Part shown: in pieces, positions 1 to 5,764 of the stretch | How positions within the stretch are numbered: the stretch's first letter is position 1 | Layout: the number at the start of each line of letters is the position of its first letter | Program-made: the position numbers and the translations under genes | DNA from: Gemmatimonadales bacterium UBA1120 | GTDB lineage: Bacteria; Gemmatimonadota; Gemmatimonadetes; Longimicrobiales; Gaopeijiaceae | DNA length: 6,758 bases | Assembly (NCBI GenBank): GCA_002313925.1 | Contig: DCAZ01000123.1 | Span: forward strand, 1 to 6,758 | Reading direction: 5' to 3' | Notes under the pieces: model-generated | The model's input: only the letters and a program-made list of their open reading frames with translations | What the model was told of the DNA's origin: nothing | Database searches by the model: none

Positions 1-60
1 TCGAACCAGCGACCCCCTGCTTGTAAGGCAGGTGCTCTAACCAGGCTGAGCTAAGCGCCC
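1..60 (-). tRNA. tRNA-Val (anticodon UAC), 3' end cut by window edge
   Basis: Read on the minus strand, positions 60 to 1 fold as a tRNA. They give acceptor 5' strand GGGCGCT, linker TA, D stem GCTC/GAGC around loop AGCCTGGTTA, anticodon stem CCTGC/GCAGG around loop CTTACAA, variable loop GGGTC, T-stem 5' strand GCTGG and the start of the T loop (TTCGA). The loop places anticodon TAC at positions 34-36, which reads GUA valine codons. The missing part is the rest of the T arm, the acceptor 3' strand and the CCA end, which lie to the left of position 1. No stem mismatches are visible in the part present, so it looks functional. No convincing promoter is seen in the 96 bp upstream. Confidence 0.96.
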
Positions 61-156
61 TGTGGCCAAAAAGCTAAGAGAGACAAGCATTTCCCGGTAT
101 GCGATCTCCGAACCAATCCACCCTAGCAGCAGAGAGCTTCAGTCTCCGTGCCACCT

Positions 157-507
157 CTACAGGTACCTCTTCACAAGAGTATAGAGCACGAAAGGGCTCG
201 CCCAGAAGATACCCCCGAGCGCACCAGCAATTGTCATTTGCAGAATATTCGCGCCACCTATTCCTAGCCCAAACAGAGGTATGACCAAGGTAAGACAGGC
301 AATCGGCAAAAGAACCCGCCGCTGAACCCCTACCCTTTTCCAAGCAGCCAGACCCACCAGTAATGGCAGAATTAGGGACAGCGCGAACTCTCGGCCATTG
401 AATAGCTGGTCATAAGAGAGAACATACACCAAGACTGACCAGCCAAGACCGGTACCGAACCCAGTTATTAAGCCCCCTAGTACGATCTTCTTCACTGAAC
501 TGGTCAC
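157..507 (-). CDS. small four-helix integral membrane protein, unknown function
   Basis: I do not recognise the family. The frame is open up to 723, but the upstream part is antisense to the start of the serine hydrolase gene. The best start is the GTG at 507-505, which has an AAGGA ribosome site (521-517) nine bases upstream. A second GTG at 495 is possible. From 507 the product has 116 residues and stops at TAG (159-157). It is almost entirely hydrophobic, with predicted helices at about residues 8-30, 40-57, 65-84 and 88-111. Basic residues lie at K6-K7, in the loop KRVGVQRR (57-64) and at the C-terminal KRYL. By the positive-inside rule both ends are cytoplasmic. Helices 1, 3 and 4 are glycine-rich (GGLITGFGTG; GLGIGG; AGALGG), which suggests close packing or oligomerisation. 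It is divergent from the serine hydrolase across a 110-bp spacer and lies 96 bp upstream of the tRNA on the same strand. A transporter subunit, a DUF-type membrane protein or an orphan are all possible. The hydrophobic pattern argues against a chance frame. Confidence 0.62.
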   Translation of the reverse strand: MTSSVKKIVLGGLITGFGTGLGWSVLVYVLSYDQLFNGREFALSLILPLLVGLAAWKRVGVQRRVLLPIACLTLVIPLFGLGIGGANILQMTIAGALGGIFWASPFVLYTLVKRYL

Positions 508-516
508 AGCACTGTT

Positions 517-521
517 TCCTT
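517..521 (-). promoter_or_regulatory. ribosome binding site deciding the GTG start at 507
   Basis: On the minus strand the bases read AAGGA, followed by nine bases and then GTG. No in-frame ATG lies near here. The nearest upstream ATG codons lie inside the oppositely oriented serine hydrolase gene. This site is therefore the main reason for preferring a 116-residue product over the 188-residue full frame. Confidence 0.55.
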
Positions 522-563
522 GGTAGATCCAGGATCCAATCTGGACTGAAGAGTCGTTCTGGA

Positions 564-614
564 CGAATCTAAAGTCGATAAGATTCGACTTATCTCGGAC
601 TTCTGGGAGTCCGA
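564..614. repeat. cluster of four overlapping or abutting inverted repeats in a divergent spacer
   Basis: Four perfect inverted repeats lie within 51 bp. A is CGAATCT (564-570) with AGATTCG (581-587), loop 10. B is AAGTCGA (572-578) with TCGACTT (585-591), loop 6. C is GATAAG (577-582) with CTTATC (589-594), loop 6. D is TCGGACT (595-601) with AGTCCGA (608-614), loop 6. A, B and C share bases and cannot form together, while C and D abut exactly and can. The cluster sits between the divergent membrane-protein and hydrolase genes. It could act as an operator for a dimeric repressor, as alternative mRNA leader folds, or as both. No T-run follows D, so it is not a simple terminator. Confidence 0.6.
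595..614 (+). promoter_or_regulatory. hairpin overlapping the ribosome site of the serine hydrolase gene
   Basis: TCGGACT (595-601) pairs perfectly with AGTCCGA (608-614) around the six-base loop TCTGGG. The predicted Shine-Dalgarno bases GGGAG (605-609) lie half in the loop and half in the 3' arm, and the ATG begins three bases after the hairpin. If the transcript starts upstream of 595, this fold would partly hide the ribosome site. Its in vivo relevance is an inference. Confidence 0.4.
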
Positions 615-617
615 CAT

Positions 618-1790
618 ATGAGTTACAGCTCTCAAAAACTTCTGCTGCCAGTGATTTTGGTCCTGGCCTTGAGCCGGTGCACAGAGACATCCGCGCCGGT
701 GGCAGTGACCGATCTTTGTCCAAATTTTGAACATTTTGACTCGATCATGGGCCAATTCATGGCCGCGAGAAATATTAACGCTGGCGCTCTCGGGGTGATG
801 AAGAACAATAGGATCGTCTATGAGAAGAGTTTCGGCTGGAAAGATGAGGCTCAACAAACCGTTCTACCCCAGGATGTAATGATGCGCTTGGCAAGCGTCA
901 CCAAGCCCATTACAGGGGCTGCAATTAGAAAGCTAGAAAATGAAGAACTTTTGGATTTGGATGATTACGTCTTCGATCTCGGCCAACCTGAAGGAGGCAT
1001 TCTAAGTCTTGAACCCTTCCGATCCTTGGGTGACACACTTTTGTTGCAGGTGACAGTTCGCCACCTCTTGCTCCATCGTGGTGGTTGGGATCGCGACGTG
1101 GTGGGTGATCTAGCATTCAGAGAAATCCGTATCGCTGAGGCTATGGAGGTCCCAAGTCCCCCAGGGAGGGTTAATACTGCTCGATATGTGTTAGGCCAAC
1201 CACTCCAATTTCAGCCGGGGTCGGAGAGAGCATACTCAAATATCGGCTACCTAGTACTCGGGCTAGTAGTTGAAGAAGTGTCTGGCACGGATCACCTAAC
1301 CTACGTGCTGGAGAACGTGTTCGATCCAATCGGAGTCGCACGTGGAGAACTTATTCAAGGAAGAACATTCCCTGAGAATCAAAGTTCTCGCGAACCCTGG
1401 TATGACTCTGAGGCTATGAGTAAAAACGTATTCGATCCCTCCGGGCCACAGGTGAAGACTCCATACGGAGGCTGGGATCTTGAAAGCATGATTTCGTTTG
1501 GTGGATTGGTGGCGTCGACTAGGGCAATTCTGGAGTTCCTGGATATCTACCAGGTTTCGGGAGACGATATAGGTGTTCTACGAACTGGAACTGAGAGCTC
1601 CACGTGGCGACGAAACCATACCGGCAGCCTATCGGGTACAAACACGCTCGCCCGGCAACGAGGTGATGGGGTCAACTACGTGGTACTCTTAAACAAGAGG
1701 CCCTCTACTGGAGGATACTATAGTTCGCAGATCCGAGAAGAAATTGATGATCTACTAGATCGGGGTTTGATCTGCTGGCCCCGAAGTTGA
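618..1790 (+). CDS. serine beta-lactamase-like hydrolase (class C / penicillin-binding family, PF00144), exported
   Basis: The product has 390 residues, a usual length for this family. It shows the active-site triad of motifs in the expected order: SxxK as SVTK (Ser93 nucleophile, Lys96), YxN as YSN (206-208), and the K/HTG motif as HTG (334-336). The family block with the LLxH pattern appears as LLLHRGGWDRD (150-160). Members include esterases, D-aminopeptidases and carboxypeptidases as well as AmpC enzymes, so the substrate cannot be named and antibiotic resistance should not be assumed. The N-terminus has a lysine at residue 7 and a hydrophobic run (8-18) ending in LSRC at Cys21. This resembles a lipobox, but the Arg just before Cys is atypical, so ordinary Sec export or periplasmic anchoring are both possible. 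The start at 618 has a GGGAG site (605-609) eight bases upstream. It is followed by a 133-bp gap before the cytochrome block, so it is probably a separate transcription unit, although read-through is possible. Confidence 0.9.
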   Translation: MSYSSQKLLLPVILVLALSRCTETSAPVAVTDLCPNFEHFDSIMGQFMAARNINAGALGVMKNNRIVYEKSFGWKDEAQQTVLPQDVMMRLASVTKPITGAAIRKLENEELLDLDDYVFDLGQPEGGILSLEPFRSLGDTLLLQVTVRHLLLHRGGWDRDVVGDLAFREIRIAEAMEVPSPPGRVNTARYVLGQPLQFQPGSERAYSNIGYLVLGLVVEEVSGTDHLTYVLENVFDPIGVARGELIQGRTFPENQSSREPWYDSEAMSKNVFDPSGPQVKTPYGGWDLESMISFGGLVASTRAILEFLDIYQVSGDDIGVLRTGTESSTWRRNHTGSLSGTNTLARQRGDGVNYVVLLNKRPSTGGYYSSQIREEIDDLLDRGLICWPRS

Positions 1791-1923
1791 GATCTAAGCT
1801 TATCCGCTGAAAGTCCACTCAACCGTGGCTCGGTGCCGCTGGGTTCCTTACATTTTTTGTTGTTGATCATGGGGGAGGGTTAGTTGACGCACTAAGGTAC
1901 CTCTACCCTCAGGAGAATAGAGC
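1791..1923. other. intergenic gap upstream of the cytochrome-DUF1552-ankyrin block
   Basis: No reading frame or RNA gene is recognisable in these 133 bp. A T-rich run (ATTTTTTG, near 1852-1859) follows a weakly paired GC-rich stretch and could end the hydrolase transcript, but no strong stem is visible. TTGACG at 1884-1889 resembles a -35 box without a matching -10. The gap ends with AGGAG (1911-1915), eight bases before the ATG at 1924. The promoter of the block presumably lies here. Confidence 0.4.
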
Positions 1924-4341
1924 ATGAAGACACTAGCTCTCGGTGCCGCTGCACTGGGTATTTGGCTGACGATCGGAAGCCACCCCGATGGCACTAATCT
2001 ACCTTCTTTAGGGGTCGCTACCGAACACTCGTTCACTCACCCGTCGAATCCAGAATTAACGGATGTTGTGCAGCAATACTGCGTGCGTTGTCATAATGAA
2101 CAAAGGCTTACAGGCAACCTCTCACTCGAAACCTTTGCGGTTGAAGTGGCTGACCAGCAGGCAGAAACCGCGGAGAAGATGATCGTGAAGCTTAGAGCGG
2201 GCCTGATGCCTCCTCCTGGGGCTCGTCGACCAGAAGGTGATACGCTCCTTTCACTCGTCCAGACCCTCGAAACAGTGATCGATGACGCTGCTGCTGCCCG
2301 GCCAAATCCGGGTGCCCGTAGATTTCAAAGATTAAACCGGGCTGAATATGAACGTGTGATCCGAGACCTCTTGGCTCTGAATGTAGATGCTGGCCGTTGG
2401 TTACCAGAGGATACGTACCTTGGAAACTTCGATAATATGTCGGCGGCCCAAGGACTTTCAACTACCCTGCTCGAGGCATACTTGAGGGCTGCGACAGAGA
2501 TCAGTAGGCTGGCAATCGGGACGCCAGACGCCCTGCCCTCAAGTGTGAAGTATACAAATCCGATAGAACTATCCCAGCACGCTTGGGATCAACTTGAGGG
2601 AGCGCCATTCGGTACAAGAGGTGGGATCGTCGTGACTCATGATTTCCCAACGGATGGTGAATACGTGTTCTCGGTGCAGACTTTGTTTGGTAGAGGCATG
2701 GGGATAGAGGATCTTGATTTCTCGATTAACGGCGAAGGAGTTGCACTCCTGGGGCTAGAAAATAATGGAAGCTCAAGCGCCCCGATCGAGACTGAACCCA
2801 TCTTCGTACCGGCGGGTCAACACAAAGTCGCGGTAGCATTCATCCGCAGGATAGAGGGACCGTACGAGGACCGGCTAAGCCCTCACGCGTGGTCATTCGT
2901 TGGGGGTGAAGATGCTCAGCAGTGGGCGAACTACGGCATCACAGCTCTGGTACACCTGACCGACCTGATGATCACGGGACCTAATAATTCCAGAGGAATA
3001 TCCGAAACTCCTAGTCGCGAAAAAATCTTCATTTGTCGCCCAACCTCACCCGATGAAGAACGACCGTGTGCTGAATCAATCATATTGAAGTTGGCGAGCG
3101 AAGCGTACCGACGACCCGCTACGGCAGCAGACCTGGAGGGCCCGATGTCCTTCTATACGAGTGCTGCTTTAGAAGGCGGTTTTGAACTTGGGATACGAAC
3201 AGCACTCCAAGCGATCCTGGCCAGTCCTGCCTTCCTCTTACGCCTCGAACGAGAACCGAATCAGGCTGTTTCCGGGGAAAATTATCGCTTGGGAGATTTT
3301 GACCTGGCTTCCCGCTTATCATTTTTCTTGTGGGGCACATCCCCGGATCAAGAACTGCTCGAGTTAGCAGCGCAGGAACAACTCGCAGAGGCTCCAGTGC
3401 TGGCTGCACAGGTGGAGAGGATGTTAACCGACCCGCGTTCTGAGGCCCTCGCCACGCGCTTCGCCCATCAGTGGCTACGGCTTCAGGATGCAGCTAAGAA
3501 CCAGCCAGAACCTTACTTCTACCCGGACTTCAACCGCCAACTTGGCCAAGCGATGGTCCGGGAAACGGAGCTGTTCTTCTACAACTTGGTAAGAGAGGAC
3601 CGGAGTCTTCTCGAGCTTTTGAATGCCGATTATACCTTTGTCGATGAAAGCCTTGCCCGGCACTATGGAATTCCAGGGGTTTCTGGTTCGGAGTTTCGGC
3701 GGGTCAGGTACCCAGATGAGACACGTCGAGGGCTTTTGGGACATGGGAGTGTGCTCCTTTTGACTTCTATGTCCGACCGAACCTCCCCCGTTCTTAGAGG
3801 GAAATGGGTCATGGAAGTACTCATGGGTGCCCCTCCTCCCCCTCCCCCTCCGGATATCCCAGCATTCGACCAGACGGAGAGTTCGTCCGACGGTCGGCAG
3901 CTGACAACGCGGGAACGTATGGAACTGCATCGAGCCAACCCAACGTGCAACGCTTGCCACCGTTTTATGGATCCTATAGGGCTAGCACTCGATAATTTTG
4001 ACGTTACAGGTAAATGGCGGATCCGTGAGAATGGGATGCCGCTGGACACCCGGGGCACATTTTACGATGGCAGTTCAGTAAACACCCCTAGCGAACTTAC
4101 GAACGTACTCTTGAAGCGCCCGATCCCGTTGGCACGCAACTTTACCTCAAATTTGCTAGCCTATGCGATAGGCCGAAGGGTAGAATACTATGATCAGCCA
4201 TCTGTTCGGTTGATTGTCCAGGAAGCTGAGGCTAATAGCTATCGCATGTCATCATTCATTAGGGGTGTTGTGGAGAGTATCCCTTTCCAAATGATGCGAT
4301 CACAGACGACAAACGAAGCACAACACGACTCGGGGATGTAA
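1924..4341 (+). CDS. multidomain planctomycete-type cytochrome c protein (DUF1587/DUF1595/DUF1592/DUF1588/DUF1585)
   Basis: The product has 805 residues and the typical full-length layout of this family. An N-terminal Lys2 and hydrophobic segment (3-17) indicate export. A PSCyt1-like haem domain follows, with CVRCH at 53-57 and Met95 in GLMPPPG as the likely distal ligand. DUF1587 lies near 132-200 (RRFQRLNRAEYERVIRDLL). A beta-rich, carbohydrate-binding-like module covers about 205-352. DUF1595 lies near 383-440 (LASEAYRRP), preceded by Cys371 and Cys382, which are common there. DUF1592 covers about 455-580 (LASRLSFFLWGTSPD). DUF1588 covers about 598-695 and carries GAPPPPPPP and the second haem site CNACH (675-679) followed by MDPIGLALDNFD. 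DUF1585 forms the C-terminus (LLAYAIGRRVEYYDQP to SIPFQMM). It is probably a periplasmic or surface dihaem redox protein whose substrate is unknown. A sugar or glycan ligand is suggested only by the beta module. The start has AGGAG at 1911-1915. The next gene begins four bases after its stop. Confidence 0.95.
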   Translation: MKTLALGAAALGIWLTIGSHPDGTNLPSLGVATEHSFTHPSNPELTDVVQQYCVRCHNEQRLTGNLSLETFAVEVADQQAETAEKMIVKLRAGLMPPPGARRPEGDTLLSLVQTLETVIDDAAAARPNPGARRFQRLNRAEYERVIRDLLALNVDAGRWLPEDTYLGNFDNMSAAQGLSTTLLEAYLRAATEISRLAIGTPDALPSSVKYTNPIELSQHAWDQLEGAPFGTRGGIVVTHDFPTDGEYVFSVQTLFGRGMGIEDLDFSINGEGVALLGLENNGSSSAPIETEPIFVPAGQHKVAVAFIRRIEGPYEDRLSPHAWSFVGGEDAQQWANYGITALVHLTDLMITGPNNSRGISETPSREKIFICRPTSPDEERPCAESIILKLASEAYRRPATAADLEGPMSFYTSAALEGGFELGIRTALQAILASPAFLLRLEREPNQAVSGENYRLGDFDLASRLSFFLWGTSPDQELLELAAQEQLAEAPVLAAQVERMLTDPRSEALATRFAHQWLRLQDAAKNQPEPYFYPDFNRQLGQAMVRETELFFYNLVREDRSLLELLNADYTFVDESLARHYGIPGVSGSEFRRVRYPDETRRGLLGHGSVLLLTSMSDRTSPVLRGKWVMEVLMGAPPPPPPPDIPAFDQTESSSDGRQLTTRERMELHRANPTCNACHRFMDPIGLALDNFDVTGKWRIRENGMPLDTRGTFYDGSSVNTPSELTNVLLKRPIPLARNFTSNLLAYAIGRRVEYYDQPSVRLIVQEAEANSYRMSSFIRGVVESIPFQMMRSQTTNEAQHDSGM
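2080..2094 (+). other. first haem c attachment site (CVRCH)
   Basis: These codons encode Cys53-Val-Arg-Cys56-His57, the CxxCH signature for covalent haem attachment in the PSCyt1-like domain. The MPPPG motif about 40 residues later supplies a plausible distal methionine. Haem attachment happens outside the cytoplasm, which agrees with the N-terminal leader. Confidence 0.9.
3946..3960 (+). other. second haem c attachment site (CNACH) in DUF1588
   Basis: These codons encode Cys675-Asn-Ala-Cys678-His679. The surrounding HRANPTCNACH and MDPIGLALDNFD are the hallmark of the DUF1588 domain. With the N-terminal site this makes the protein a likely dihaem cytochrome. Confidence 0.88.
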
Positions 4342-4345
4342 CAAA

Positions 4346-5764
4346 ATGGAATTCATTACTGGAAAACACATTTCCCGGCGGTCTTTCGTTCGAGGTATGG
4401 GCGCGACAGTCGCCCTGCCATTTTTAGACGCTATGGTCCCAGCCGGGCGACCGTGGGCTGATCCGGGCTACACACGACTAGTCTGTATTGAAGAATCAAT
4501 GGGCAGTGCAGGTGGCAGTACCTGGGGAGATGCTCAGCATCTATTTGCTCCTGCCAAAACAGGTCGTGATTTTGATTTCTTGCCGACGAGTCAATTAGCA
4601 CCTCTCGAAGAGTTTCGGGACTACCTGACGATCGTCAGCAATACGGACTGTCGCATGGCAGAGCCATACCGAGCAGAGGAGATCGGAGGAGACCATGACC
4701 GCTCAACAGCGGTATTCCTGACACAGGCTCACCCCAAGCAAACCCAGGGCTCAGACCTTTATCTCGGAACCTCACTTGATCAGTTGCATGCTCGTCGCTT
4801 CGGCCGGGATACGGCGCTGCCATCCCTTGAACTCTGCACCGAATCAATCGATAGAGGTGGCGGTTGTGCTTACAACTATCACTGTGCATACACAACCTCG
4901 CTTTCTTGGGCCTCACCCAACCAGCCGCTCCCTGCGATTCGTGAGCCACGAGTAGTTTTCGAGCGTCTCTTTGGAGCAGGTGATACACCGGAAGACCGAG
5001 CTGCCCGTCGGCGGACAGATCGTAGCATGATTGATTGGATCGCGACCGAAATAGCCCGGCTTAGAAGGGAACTGGGCGCAGCAGATCGTCTAGCGATGGA
5101 TGAATACCTAGATCACATCCGAGAGATCGAGCGTCGGATTCAGCTGGTTGAGGAGAGAAATACAAGCGGAGAGGAACGGGATATGCCCGAAGCTCCCTCT
5201 GGAGTCCCAGATTCTTGGGAAGAGCACATGAAATTGATGTTCGACCTCCAGCTGCTTGCGCTGCAAGCTGACCTGACCAGAGTCATCACGTTCAAGACAG
5301 GGTTTGACCAATCGAACCGCAACTTCCCTACAAGTGGGACAACGAAGTCACACCACGGGGCATCGCACCACGGGAATATCCCCGCGGATATCATCGACTT
5401 CAACAAGATCAACACCTACCGGCTAAGTCAGGTAGGCTATTTCCTCGAGAAAATGAAGAACACGATGGAAGGTGATGCTTCATTACTCGAAAAAACAGCA
5501 ATCGTATGGGGGTCCCCCATGGGAGATCCCAACCTCCACAATCATCGCCGCTGCCCGCTAATACTCATGGGTCATGCTAACGGTGCACTCGAAGGGAATC
5601 TCCATCTGAAGACACCCGAAGGCACACCAATGGCTAACGTCTTGCTAAGCCTTATGCAGGGGATTGGGCACGATGACATGAGGGCTTTTGGAGATAGTAC
5701 CGCGGAGTTCCCACTCGTCTTCCCACGGGGGATCACCTCGGAAGCTAGTCAGAGGGGGTTATGA
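4346..5764 (+). CDS. DUF1552 (HXXSHH motif) protein with Tat-like leader
   Basis: The product has 472 residues, full length for the family. It opens with a twin-arginine leader, SRRSFVRG (10-17), then a short apolar run to about residue 38, so export in folded form by Tat is likely. The family-defining HXXSHH motif is His337-Gly-Ala-Ser340-His341-His342. Other typical features are GGDHDRSTAVFLT (114-126), the Cys174/Cys180 pair in GGCAYNYHCAYTTSLSW, and the C-terminal GSPMGDPNLHNHRRCP (389-404). That last segment resembles the metal-site region of DUF1501 and alkaline-phosphatase-like folds. Residues 216-275 are charged and probably helical or coiled-coil. The clustered His and Asp residues suggest metal binding or hydrolysis, but no reaction is established for the family. 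GGGGA (4332-4336) inside the end of the cytochrome gene is the likely ribosome site. The 4-bp gap upstream and 4-bp overlap downstream point to coupled expression with both neighbours. Confidence 0.94.
   Translation: MEFITGKHISRRSFVRGMGATVALPFLDAMVPAGRPWADPGYTRLVCIEESMGSAGGSTWGDAQHLFAPAKTGRDFDFLPTSQLAPLEEFRDYLTIVSNTDCRMAEPYRAEEIGGDHDRSTAVFLTQAHPKQTQGSDLYLGTSLDQLHARRFGRDTALPSLELCTESIDRGGGCAYNYHCAYTTSLSWASPNQPLPAIREPRVVFERLFGAGDTPEDRAARRRTDRSMIDWIATEIARLRRELGAADRLAMDEYLDHIREIERRIQLVEERNTSGEERDMPEAPSGVPDSWEEHMKLMFDLQLLALQADLTRVITFKTGFDQSNRNFPTSGTTKSHHGASHHGNIPADIIDFNKINTYRLSQVGYFLEKMKNTMEGDASLLEKTAIVWGSPMGDPNLHNHRRCPLILMGHANGALEGNLHLKTPEGTPMANVLLSLMQGIGHDDMRAFGDSTAEFPLVFPRGITSEASQRGL
5354..5371 (+). 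other. HXXSHH signature of DUF1552
   Basis: These codons encode His-Gly-Ala-Ser-His-His (337-342), directly preceded by Ser335-His336. The motif gives the family its name and is the most likely metal-binding or catalytic centre. This role is inferred from the conservation and the chemistry of the residues. Confidence 0.85.

Noticed and set aside
1..60. tRNA-Val as a possible integration site for a genomic island
   Set aside because: Integrases normally use the tRNA 3' half, which lies outside the window to the left. No integrase gene or direct repeat of the tRNA end is visible on this side.
508..723. Upstream extension of the membrane-protein frame to an ATG at 723
   Set aside because: The extension is antisense to the first codons of the serine hydrolase and its residues look non-native. 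The GTG at 507 has a good ribosome site.
618..1790. Calling the serine hydrolase an AmpC antibiotic-resistance beta-lactamase
   Set aside because: The SxxK, YxN and HTG motifs are shared by many esterases and peptidases. The third motif begins with His and not Lys, which is common in non-lactamase members.
1884..1912. TTGACG as a -35 promoter box for the cytochrome operon
   Set aside because: No acceptable -10 element is found 15-19 bases downstream, and the bases there are C-rich.
1829..1951. 13-base direct repeat CTCGGTGCCGCTG at 1829-1841 and 1939-1951
   Set aside because: One copy is intergenic and the other encodes part of the cytochrome leader. A single 13-base pair of copies is within chance for a window this size, and no further copies were seen.
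3475..4058. Long minus-strand open frames opposite the cytochrome gene
   Set aside because: They are antisense to conserved DUF1592/DUF1588 codons, have no ribosome sites and encode low-complexity runs such as poly-Gly from the proline tract.
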